NCBI GenBank assembly: GCA_049970095.1
Contig: JBMFNP010000002.1
Location: 1-64,000 of the forward strand
Source of the DNA: SKW197 sp049970095
GTDB lineage: Archaea > Thermoplasmatota > Thermoplasmata > Lutacidiplasmatales > SKW197
Reading direction: 5' to 3'
DNA: 64,000 nucleotides
The notes beneath the pieces were generated by a model, which did not search any database, was not told the origin of the DNA, and saw only the letters and a program-made list of their open reading frames with translations. This document shows, one piece after another, positions 43,932 to 52,259 of the stretch. Both the position numbers and the translations under genes were made by a program. Each line of letters opens with the position of its first letter. The first letter of the stretch is position 1.

Positions 43932-44159
43932 TTATTTTCCTTCTACAAGGTAATAACCTGCAGCTTTCTCGCGCACCTTGCGCTTTGCATAGCCTTTATT
44001 CTGGAGTTCCTGGAGTGCATTGAGCACCATGTTTTTGGGCATTTTTGCTGCCTGGGTTATTCTCTCGGCTGTTGCCATTTTTGCTTCACCCACTATTCCA
44101 AGCTCTTTCATCACTTCGTACACTTTTTCTGCATTTGGGGAAAGACCTTCAGGACACAT
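43932..44159 (-). CDS. Small winged-helix DNA-binding protein
   Basis: A 75-residue protein that is essentially one winged helix: AEKVYEVMKELGIVGEAKMA, then AERITQAAKMPKNMVLNALQ, and the wing KGYAKRKVREKAAGYYLVEG. It could regulate the adjacent aor gene, with which it is co-directional. The TATA-like gtatataaaaat at 44205-44216 and ggtg before the ATG support expression. A chromatin protein is another possibility. Confidence 0.7.
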   Translation of the reverse strand: MCPEGLSPNAEKVYEVMKELGIVGEAKMATAERITQAAKMPKNMVLNALQELQNKGYAKRKVREKAAGYYLVEGK

Positions 44160-44318
44160 TTTTTCACCTTTGTGCGTTTTTTCAAGTTATTGGATATCAG
44201 AGGAGTATATAAAAATTCCTCAAATATCCCCTTTGCACACAAGCAAATATATGCCATCAACAGGATGCACCGCTTTTAATTCCGATAGGTTTATTTACCA
44301 TTAACAGAATAACTACAG

Positions 44319-46730
44319 GTGCTCTGGAAAAGGATTAACGCTGAATTGATAGCACGAAAGGAGTGGTTGAATAGCACTGCCTTTCTGTTCCAGGTATTGA
44401 TTCTTCTTTCCCTGCTTGCATACTATCTCTTTCAGAGTTTTTTTGAGAAACTATTTTACAGTTATTCTATAATCATGCTCATTCTCTCCATTATTGCAGT
44501 TGTTCTCACACTCATTGCAATTGTAAGAAATACTTCAATCAAGGATTTTTCTGCACCTGGAAATATGGTCTCCTTTGCTGGACTCTTTCTCCTGCTTATG
44601 GAAGCAATATATCACAGTACAGGCGTAGATGTTCTTTTATTTCCTCACAATGTCATCTTTATCGCAGGGATTACCCTCCTCCTTGGTGGCGCCTATTACC
44701 AGATAAAAATGAATGAATTTGAGAGAAAGCACGGAGGCTCAATGATGCTCTGGATAACAGGTAATGTGCTTCTCCTCTTTGCAGTTTCCAAGCATTGCTA
44801 TGAAAGCACCGCATTTTCTATCAGAGATAGTGTTGTCCTGCTAGGGGGTGCAATTGTTTCCCTTACTGGTGTGTTGCAACACATACTTCTCACCACATAT
44901 GGAAGAGAACTTGAGAGTGCGATGGTTCTCGGAGATGCAAAGTATATTGCGGGAAAATTTGACGAGGCAATGGAACACTACGAAAACGGGCTCAGGGTTG
45001 ACCCGAAGAACGAGTATCTTATTGTACGAAAAGGACTTACACTTCTGAGGATGGGGTTGAACGAAAATGCATTTTCTGTGTTTTCCAAGGCAGTAGAACT
45101 GCATCCTGAGAGTATAGGGATCCTGATGGGTGCAGGAATTGCAGCCTCAAAACTTGGTAAATATAGAATTTCGCTGGAGTATCTGAAAAGGGCTGAAAAA
45201 ATCAAGAAGACACCAGAACTTTACAACAATATGGGAAATGTGCTTTTCAGCATTGGAGATATTGAAGGAGCAATGAAGGCATATGAAAAATCTATTGAAC
45301 TTGACAGAAATTATGAAAGTGCATACCTGAATGCAGCCAGGGTACTCACGAGGGTAAAACAGTATGATAAAGCCATTTCAATGGTCAGAAGGTTGCTGGA
45401 AATTAATCCAGAATCTGCAGAAGCATACTATCAGATGGGAAAGATTTACATGGAAACTGGAGATTATGAGAAGAGCATAGAAACAATGGACATTGCAATC
45501 ATGTTAAAACCAGGTTTCAGTGATGCATGGATTAGTCGGGGTGCAATAATGGAGCGTGCAAAACATGGAATCTCAGAGATAGGGGCAGTGCCTCTTCCAC
45601 ACACCACAAGAAAAGCCACTCTTCTCAATCTCCTCCGCCTCAGAATATTTTCCACACTTGAAGAGTATCAGAAGATTGCATCTGCACTTACTCTTGAGCA
45701 AGAACCCACTATGGAGAGCCGCAAAACTCTCACAGCAATTCTGGAAAGTGCACATCAGGCATTTGTGAAAAAGGAGTATGCACATGCAATGAGAGAAGCA
45801 AAAGAGGTTCTGGCAAAGGAACCCGATAACCTTGATGCCCTCATTATCTTTGCAAATTCTGCTGAGGCAACCGGGAATTATAGTGAGGCTTATGGCGCTT
45901 ACAGAAGGGTTGCAGAAATCTGTGGAAAACCAGAAGCTTACATTAAAGCTGGAATTTCTGCGGCAATGGGAGGATTGTGGCTTGAAGCAATTGATATGCT
46001 GGACACCCTGCTGGAAAATGACCGCGAAAATGAAGAGGCATGGGTTCTCAAGGGGCTTCTCCTTTATTTCATGGATGCCACATTACCAAGCATTGAATGT
46101 TTTGAGTATGCACTTGCATTTCATCCAGAGAATAAGGATGCATTGTATGGAAAGGGACTTGCATTGATGAAGCTCGGGCTGGACAATGAGGCTGCAATGT
46201 GTTTTGCACAGGCAAGAGCACTTTCGCTCCATTTTTCTGAGATAGTTTCAATCCTTCCAAAGACACAGAAAACACTCAAGGATTATGTACGCCTCGCTAC
46301 CGAATTTGCCACCCAGAAAAAGTTTGATGAGGCGACCAGGATTCTGAATTTTGTTATGAAAATGAAGCCAGATGATGAGAATATCTGCTATTTTGCAGCA
46401 ATAGTGTATGCATCAATGAAGAAATATGCAAAGGCAGAGGAAATTCTAAGAAAGGCAGTTTCAAGAGAACCCGAAAACCAGGATTTTGTGCTAGCTCTTT
46501 CCGAGGTTTTGAGAAAATCGGGAAAGCCAGGTGAGGCGGTGAGAGTGCTTGAGGACTGCATGAAAACAGTACATGAAAACGCAGAACTCTATGCGGAGTA
46601 TGCACTGGCACTCAAGGATGCAGGGGAGATTGAAAAAGCAGGAAATATAATCAGGAAGGCAGTGGAACTGGAACCTGAGAATGAAAGGGTTAAGCATGCT
46701 GAGAGAAGGATAAGGGTAGCAAAGGAATAA
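44319..46730 (+). CDS. Polytopic membrane protein with long TPR array
   Basis: An 803-residue protein. Residues 1 to about 190 hold around six membrane helices (LNSTAFLFQVLILLSLLAYY and others). The rest is a long array of tetratricopeptide repeats in two blocks, about 200-430 and 490-795, separated by a less regular segment after HGISEIGAVPLPHTTRKA. The TPR part probably faces the cytoplasm as a docking platform. The start is GTG, about 26 bases from a TATA-like ggtttatttac near 44288, fitting a leaderless transcript. Confidence 0.75.
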   Translation: MLWKRINAELIARKEWLNSTAFLFQVLILLSLLAYYLFQSFFEKLFYSYSIIMLILSIIAVVLTLIAIVRNTSIKDFSAPGNMVSFAGLFLLLMEAIYHSTGVDVLLFPHNVIFIAGITLLLGGAYYQIKMNEFERKHGGSMMLWITGNVLLLFAVSKHCYESTAFSIRDSVVLLGGAIVSLTGVLQHILLTTYGRELESAMVLGDAKYIAGKFDEAMEHYENGLRVDPKNEYLIVRKGLTLLRMGLNENAFSVFSKAVELHPESIGILMGAGIAASKLGKYRISLEYLKRAEKIKKTPELYNNMGNVLFSIGDIEGAMKAYEKSIELDRNYESAYLNAARVLTRVKQYDKAISMVRRLLEINPESAEAYYQMGKIYMETGDYEKSIETMDIAIMLKPGFSDAWISRGAIMERAKHGISEIGAVPLPHTTRKATLLNLLRLRIFSTLEEYQKIASALTLEQEPTMESRKTLTAILESAHQAFVKKEYAHAMREAKEVLAKEPDNLDALIIFANSAEATGNYSEAYGAYRRVAEICGKPEAYIKAGISAAMGGLWLEAIDMLDTLLENDRENEEAWVLKGLLLYFMDATLPSIECFEYALAFHPENKDALYGKGLALMKLGLDNEAAMCFAQARALSLHFSEIVSILPKTQKTLKDYVRLATEFATQKKFDEATRILNFVMKMKPDDENICYFAAIVYASMKKYAKAEEILRKAVSREPENQDFVLALSEVLRKSGKPGEAVRVLEDCMKTVHENAELYAEYALALKDAGEIEKAGNIIRKAVELEPENERVKHAERRIRVAKE

Positions 46731-46734
46731 TTTT

Positions 46735-47199
46735 TCACAACTTCTGATTTTCCATCACAGTTTCAAATATTGTGCAGGTCAGAGTTCTTGCCACTCCAGG
46801 AATTGTGCGAATTCTGTCAATTATCAACCTCCCAATTTCCTCAATTGAGGATGCACGCACTTTAATCATAATATCCCATTCTCCAGAAATTAGATGTACC
46901 TCATGAACCCCTGGGATTTTTGCAATTTTCTCTGCAACCTCTCTCTGAGAGTAACCAGTACCCGGCATGAATGAGGCAAGCACAAATGCACATGCACCCA
47001 AACCAGTTATTTTGTAATCTGGTATCACTGTAAATCTTTTGATAATACCTTTTTCTTGCATACGCTCAATCCTTTCCTGCACCGTAGTCCTTGGCATCCC
47101 AAGTTTTTTTGCAATTTCAGTCACCTTCAATGATGCATCTTTTATCAGTTCTATCAGAATTTTTCTGTCAGTTTCGTCAAATTTTATTTGGTGTTGCAT
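46735..47199 (-). CDS. Lrp/AsnC family transcription regulator
   Basis: A 154-residue regulator with a complete Lrp layout: HTH at about 5-55 (FDETDRKILIELIKDASLKV, LGMPRTTVQERIERMQEKG) and RAM ligand-binding domain at about 65-145 (CAFVLASFMPG, VHLISGEWDIMIKV). ATG 47199 is chosen over ATG 47208 because the TATA-like tatatatactt at 47221-47231 lies about 27 bases away. It is divergent from an asparagine synthetase-like gene, a likely target. Confidence 0.88.
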   Translation of the reverse strand: MQHQIKFDETDRKILIELIKDASLKVTEIAKKLGMPRTTVQERIERMQEKGIIKRFTVIPDYKITGLGACAFVLASFMPGTGYSQREVAEKIAKIPGVHEVHLISGEWDIMIKVRASSIEEIGRLIIDRIRTIPGVARTLTCTIFETVMENQKL

Positions 47200-47312
47200 G
47201 TTTGTCATAATGACTTAAAATATATATACTTATCTACATAAAGCCGTAAAATTGCCAAAAAATAAAGCAAAACGCTTATAACCATCTGCGTGATATAAAA
47301 AATGGTGGAAAA

Positions 47313-48236
47313 ATGGCGCTGAGAACAATTGAAGAGATTGTGGAAAGAGCACACATATGTGATGTGCTGGAAATACAGACAGAAGTAATACATGCAATGT
47401 GTGAATATTTCAAAGCTCGGGGGTTCAAATGGATGCTACCAGTAATGCTGAGTTTTGTTACGGACCCGCTCTGGCCTGAACCTGCTGGGAACCATATCAT
47501 GGCACCAGAGATTGAGGTTTATGGAAAGAAAATGAAACTCATGCACAGCATGATTCTGCATAAACAGATTGCAGTTTCAATGGGACTGGAACGCATATTC
47601 ATTCTCTCTCCCAACATTCGAATTGAAAAGCCAGAAAGGGATGACGGAAATCATGCCTATGAGTTTACCCAGCTTGATTTTGAAATTGCACATGCAAGAA
47701 TGCAGGATGTGATGGGGATTGTTGAGGAATGTGTATGTCATACAATTGAAAGGGTAAGAGAACTGGAGTGCTTGAAAAATTTTTGCAGGGAATTACCAAG
47801 ATTTCACACACCTTTCAGAATTTACACATATGAGGAAGTGCTGCGGGAGTATGGAGGTGACAGGGAGTTGAGCAAGGCAATGATTGAGCCAGTATGGATA
47901 ACAGACATTTCAAGAGAATTTTATGACCGCAGTGATGAGAGCATGCCTGGACATACACTGAACTATGACCTTATTCTGCCAGAGGGCTATGGGGAGGTGC
48001 TTTCGGGGGGTGAAAGAGAGTATGAATATGAAAAGATAGTGATCAAACTGGAGAATGCAGGACTTTCTGTTAATTCATTCTGGCCTTACCTTGAGATTGC
48101 AAAAAGGGGGATGCTGAAGCCATCTGCAGGTGGAGGAATTGGTGTGGAACGATTTGTAAAATATATTACAGGAATGCGCCATATAGAGGATGTTCAGGTG
48201 TTTCCAAGGGTCCCTGGTGTGCCTTCAATAGTTTAG
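47313..48236 (+). CDS. Archaeal AsnRS-like asparagine synthetase
   Basis: A 307-residue protein equal to a class IIb aminoacyl-tRNA synthetase catalytic core without an anticodon-binding domain. Motif 2 region is FILSPNIRIEKPERDDG and HAYEFTQLDFEIA; motif 3 is GGGIGVERFVKYITG. Stand-alone AspRS/AsnRS-like cores of this type make asparagine from aspartate in Pyrococcus. Transfer of function to this protein is inference. The promoter is acgcttataac (47272-47282) and ggtgga precedes the ATG. Confidence 0.82.
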   Translation: MALRTIEEIVERAHICDVLEIQTEVIHAMCEYFKARGFKWMLPVMLSFVTDPLWPEPAGNHIMAPEIEVYGKKMKLMHSMILHKQIAVSMGLERIFILSPNIRIEKPERDDGNHAYEFTQLDFEIAHARMQDVMGIVEECVCHTIERVRELECLKNFCRELPRFHTPFRIYTYEEVLREYGGDRELSKAMIEPVWITDISREFYDRSDESMPGHTLNYDLILPEGYGEVLSGGEREYEYEKIVIKLENAGLSVNSFWPYLEIAKRGMLKPSAGGGIGVERFVKYITGMRHIEDVQVFPRVPGVPSIV

Positions 48237-48245
48237 GGTCTCGCT

Positions 48246-48379
48246 GGGGGATGTAGAATTACTCAAGATTGTTGCTTTCATTCCATCTAAAATTCTACCA
48301 CGCTGTCATTCCAATTCAAGTTGCCTGTCTTGCTCATGGGAGGAGTTATAGAGTGGAAAATAAATTTTCTACATCCCCC
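48246..48379. repeat. 134-base element with perfect 13-base terminal inverted repeats
   Basis: gggggatgtagaa (48246-48258) and ttctacatccccc (48367-48379) are perfect inverted repeats. The ends match the gatgtagaa/ttctac ends of elements A1 and A2, but the inside is different and longer. No reading frame is present and no target duplication is obvious. It ends eight bases before the TATA-like box of the next gene. Confidence 0.65.
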
Positions 48380-48386
48380 AACCCAT

Positions 48387-48399
48387 CAAAAAATTTATT
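48387..48399 (+). promoter_or_regulatory. TATA-like box of the large zinc-ribbon surface protein
   Basis: caaaaaatttatt lies 24 bases before ATG 48424 and is identical in sequence and spacing to 298-310. Confidence 0.5.
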
Positions 48400-48423
48400 A
48401 ATGTGTAAGCCAATGGACTTCTG

Positions 48424-51400
48424 ATGAAAAGATGTCCTGTTTGTGGGTTTGATTTAGAGGATAATGCAATGTCCTGCCAGCAATGCAAATATGTTTTTCC
48501 AAAGACGGTGCATGAGAAACTGGTAGAAATATTTGAAGAGATAGAGGAAAATGAGGAAAAGAAAGAAGAGGAAAAAGAAGAAAAGAAAGAACCAGAGGTA
48601 AAGGAGCAGATGGAAAGCAGAGAAAGCAATGGCATAGCAGTGAAAATTCCACCTGTTTCCGAAATCCATGGGTGGAGGGAAGGCAGAATAAACGGATGCA
48701 ATGCTACATACAAACCCTCAAAAACCCCACACGAAATTAAAAAGCGAAATTATAAGAAGTTTGTGGTGCCTGTAATTGTTTTAGTAATGGTTTCTGTCTC
48801 ACTTACCACACTTTTATCAATTCCAAAGGAAAAGATTGTGCTTGATGGTAATCTATCGGATTGGGAGAGCGGAAAACAGAATGCATTTGTTGGTGGAATC
48901 CTTCCTGCACAGATTGACATAGTAAAAGGAGGATTAGATACAGACGGAAAATGGTGTTACTTTTTTGTGGAGGTTAGGGGGGAGATTTTTGCAGGGGATG
49001 CAAGAGCAGGAAACACTGGCTACATGGACATCCTTCATATTTTTGTGGATGCGGATAGAAACTCAGAAACGGGGTATTCAATTAGGGGGCTGGGAGCAGA
49101 TTATGTGCTGAACATTGGCGGCCAAAATGGCCATATTCTTGTCTCTGAACTCTACAAATTTGATACAGCAAGGGAAAGGTTTGACTGGGAAGGTAAGGTC
49201 AGTTATGGAAGCATAGAATGCGTGAATTCCGAGAATACCGTGGAAATCCGTGTCCAGAAAAAACTGTTTAATAGCGAAAATGTGGCTGTGCTTTACCACA
49301 TGTTTTCTTATGATGGTGCAGAAGACTTTGCAGACTATGTGGTAACTAGTGATGGAAAGGTGCTGATAGCAGAGGTAAGTTACATTGGTGAAGAAATTGT
49401 GAGCGGAACTGTGCCCTGGTTGAAGTTAGAAATGAATGCCCCTATAGAAAATGTTATTGTTGAGGCTATCGTGGTGAGTGAGCGTGGAACAAACCTACCA
49501 GTAGATATTGGCTACCATGTGAATGGCGGTGCGGTGCAGACAGAAAGATTCAGATACAGCAAGGAGATAAAGATAGGGGAAACCGTGGGAAGGAACAAAA
49601 TAGAGATAGTGTTCTATCTGAATGTGAGCAGTTTGCCAGATGAAACCGCTGTAGGAATTGGCATAAATGGGAAGGATGGAATAAAGACAGAAGGTTTTGT
49701 TAATTATGTAGAGCATCAGGATGCAGGAAAGGCAAGGGTTGCTTATGTGCGGAGTGCACCTGGAAAAGTGAGGATTGATGGGGCGTTCAGTGACTGGAGG
49801 AACAAAAGCCTTAGTGATGATGGCACAGATGGTTGTGCACCCCAGTATGACATAAGAAAATTCGGTGCATTGAGGGAGGAAAATGTGCTTAATCTTTATG
49901 TTTCAGTTACCGATAGGTTGCTTGCGGGAATTGATGTGCCTTTTACTGGCCCTGCAAAGATCTCGGAATCCTCGGGAGGGGCACTCAATCCACCTGAGCC
50001 AGTTAACTCTACAGATTTTGTGAGAATTTATATTCAGAAAGGTTTGCCAATAGTTGGCTATAAAATCTGTGAGATTATTGCAAATTACATGGTTGAAATA
50101 AAGGGAAAGAATGGAATAATTATTAGCAAGGGAATTTATTCCTATAATCCTGGAAATCCCATAGAGCCCTGGGCATATTTGGATGACCCTCCTTGTGAAA
50201 TAGATAACTATCAGATGGAGATCCAGATAAAGATGGAGGAACCTTCTTCTATTGTAGTAGAAACAACGAACTGGAAAGGAATACGGGATTTGGCAGCAAA
50301 TAAATCAATCAGGGAAGTATTAGGAGTATTGCCAGTAGAGGCAAATGTGGAACAAGATGCCCTCCTCCCTGCAAAAACTTTCCAATCAGTTGAGAGTATA
50401 AAGACAGAGTTTGAAATTCTAGACTTGCCTTTTAGCAATGACGCCCCCTTGTACTCTCCTAAATTAAATGGGAGTTTTCCATCTGTAGCAGTTGCTGCTA
50501 ATGGAAGCATATATGTGGCATATCAGCAAAACAATTCAGACACTTCGCATGGAGTATTTGTCAGAAAAGGAATTGAAGGAAATACAAGTACATGGCCTAT
50601 TCAGTATAGCAAGAATGGTACAACTACAGATGTGCGAAATCCTTCAATCTGTATAGATCCTGTGACACAGAATATATATGTTGCATATGAAAATGCCACA
50701 TTCTCTTTTCTAAAATATACATACTCATCTTCTACATGGGCAGAATATTATTCTCCATCATGGGATGCATCTGCATGGAAAAATCCCTCCATAGCTGCAT
50801 ACAATGATGTTGTGTACATCTTCTATGAGAATGAAAGCACCACATATTCTGGCAAGTATGATATTGGGTTTGTGAACTCCACGAATGGAGGAGAAAGCTG
50901 GAGGGGTTATTATTGGTTTGATGCCCCCACTACTGATGAGAGAAATCCAAGTGCAAGCATCACCGCTGCACATGTATATATCGCCTTTCAGAATGAAACA
51001 GGTGGGAATTATAATATATCATGGTATTACAACACAACTTCCGTCTGGACAGGTTGGTACACGATAGGAACAGAAAATGAGGAGTATCCCAGTATTTCTG
51101 TGAGCGGAAGCTATGGTTATGTGGTTTTCCAGGATGAGTACTCTGTCACAGACCATGACATTGGCTGTTTCTATAGCACAGATGGTTTTGCAACTGTTTC
51201 CTTTAAGTGGATTGGCTATACCACTAATGATGAGCTTTTCCCATCTGTTTCTGCAGCAGGAAGTTTTGCAAATGTAGCATACATCAATGTAAGTGGAACA
51301 ACTGCCAAAGTTTCTTACTCTAACACAACAGACAATGGACAGACATGGTGCCCGCCAATGATTGCAAGTGATAGTGATGGAACTGTGCGCGTGTATCCCG

Positions 51401-51591
51401 GCTGTCTTGCAGTCACAAATAAAACTTCTGGCTGCACTGTGTGGACAGAAAACAGCAGCACAGCGAACTCCCTCACATCCATTTATCATGCAGAAATCAA
51501 TGAAAAACAGGGCATACTGGAAATTCTACCCCTGCTCCTGCTTGCACCCTTGATTTTTGTCAGAAGGAAGAAAAGGCGTTTCAGAGTATAA
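48424..51591 (+). CDS. Transmembrane protein: cytoplasmic zinc ribbon, external CBM9-like and propeller domains
   Basis: A 1055-residue protein. Residues 1-26 form a zinc ribbon (CPVC...CQQC), followed by a charged Glu/Lys helix (35-60) and a membrane helix at about 112-134. Outside, two CBM9/DOMON-like domains start at DGNLSDWESG (about 140) and DGAFSDWRNKS (about 452). Residues about 670-1020 contain repeated BNR/Asp-box-like blades (YVAYENATF, AYNDVVYIFYENEST, HVYIAFQNETG). A second helix (LEILPLLLLAPLIFV) with basic tail closes it. It could sense or bind extracellular polymers; no catalytic domain is seen. Confidence 0.72.
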   Translation: MKRCPVCGFDLEDNAMSCQQCKYVFPKTVHEKLVEIFEEIEENEEKKEEEKEEKKEPEVKEQMESRESNGIAVKIPPVSEIHGWREGRINGCNATYKPSKTPHEIKKRNYKKFVVPVIVLVMVSVSLTTLLSIPKEKIVLDGNLSDWESGKQNAFVGGILPAQIDIVKGGLDTDGKWCYFFVEVRGEIFAGDARAGNTGYMDILHIFVDADRNSETGYSIRGLGADYVLNIGGQNGHILVSELYKFDTARERFDWEGKVSYGSIECVNSENTVEIRVQKKLFNSENVAVLYHMFSYDGAEDFADYVVTSDGKVLIAEVSYIGEEIVSGTVPWLKLEMNAPIENVIVEAIVVSERGTNLPVDIGYHVNGGAVQTERFRYSKEIKIGETVGRNKIEIVFYLNVSSLPDETAVGIGINGKDGIKTEGFVNYVEHQDAGKARVAYVRSAPGKVRIDGAFSDWRNKSLSDDGTDGCAPQYDIRKFGALREENVLNLYVSVTDRLLAGIDVPFTGPAKISESSGGALNPPEPVNSTDFVRIYIQKGLPIVGYKICEIIANYMVEIKGKNGIIISKGIYSYNPGNPIEPWAYLDDPPCEIDNYQMEIQIKMEEPSSIVVETTNWKGIRDLAANKSIREVLGVLPVEANVEQDALLPAKTFQSVESIKTEFEILDLPFSNDAPLYSPKLNGSFPSVAVAANGSIYVAYQQNNSDTSHGVFVRKGIEGNTSTWPIQYSKNGTTTDVRNPSICIDPVTQNIYVAYENATFSFLKYTYSSSTWAEYYSPSWDASAWKNPSIAAYNDVVYIFYENESTTYSGKYDIGFVNSTNGGESWRGYYWFDAPTTDERNPSASITAAHVYIAFQNETGGNYNISWYYNTTSVWTGWYTIGTENEEYPSISVSGSYGYVVFQDEYSVTDHDIGCFYSTDGFATVSFKWIGYTTNDELFPSVSAAGSFANVAYINVSGTTAKVSYSNTTDNGQTWCPPMIASDSDGTVRVYPGCLAVTNKTSGCTVWTENSSTANSLTSIYHAEINEKQGILEILPLLLLAPLIFVRRKKRRFRV

Positions 51592-51666
51592 GTTTGTTCG
51601 GAAATTTAGAACCCAATTACAAAACCCTTAAATATACGGATAACTATTAAAACAGCGGTGAAATAA

Positions 51667-52056
51667 ATGAAAGCAAGAAGTGGACACATTCTCTTGAAGA
51701 AAAAAATGGACTGGTATGAACTCCAGGATATTTACACAGAGGTGTTCACCACATTTCTCAAAGAAACGAAACAGTGGAATGAAAATGAACCTGAAGTAAA
51801 TGATTTGTTGCTCTATATGAATATTCTTGATATTCAGAAAAACAAGAAGCCTGAGGGATACAACCGACCTGGGTTTATGAGGTTGTTTTTCCCAATAAGG
51901 GACGATGGAAAAATAGAATTCTGCATTTACAGAAACTCCAAGTGTACGGAGGTTGTGAGCATTACCGAGGACATTTCAAAAATCCTGGAAAAAAATGGAA
52001 TTGAACATGAAATTGTTTATGACAAGATGCTTCTGCATGCAAATAAAAAGAAGTAA
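51667..52056 (+). CDS. Small soluble protein of unknown function
   Basis: A 129-residue alpha/beta protein without membrane segments (KKKMDWYELQDIYTEVF, GFMRLFFPIRDDGKIEFCIY, TEDISKILEKNGIEHEIVYD). A TATA-like cttaaatatac at about 51627-51637 and ggtga before the ATG support it as a real gene. No family is recognised. Confidence 0.6.
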   Translation: MKARSGHILLKKKMDWYELQDIYTEVFTTFLKETKQWNENEPEVNDLLLYMNILDIQKNKKPEGYNRPGFMRLFFPIRDDGKIEFCIYRNSKCTEVVSITEDISKILEKNGIEHEIVYDKMLLHANKKK

Positions 52057-52108
52057 TTTTTTATTGCTTTAACCCTTGCAAATCTCTCTCTTTTCTGTGT
52101 GTTTTATA

Positions 52109-52183
52109 TGGGGCCGTCCAGATTTGAACTGGAGTCTCTAGCACCCCAAGCTAGAAGGATAGTCCAAGCTACCCCACGGCCCC
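52109..52183 (-). tRNA. tRNA-Pro (GGG)
   Basis: On the reverse strand a full cloverleaf is visible: acceptor GGGGCCG/CGGCCCC, D stem GGGT/ATCC, anticodon arm CTAGC-TTGGGGT-GCTAG with anticodon GGG, T arm TCCAG-TTCAAAT-CTGGA, and discriminator A at 52109. There is no intron and CCA is not encoded. The TATA-like box aaatataaaaaag at 52206-52217 lies about 28 bases upstream. Confidence 0.95.
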
Positions 52184-52259
52184 GTCATAGCCATGAAATA
52201 ACAGGAAATATAAAAAAGATTTTGTTTACAATCTGGAACCTCCCTACATCGCAAATTTA

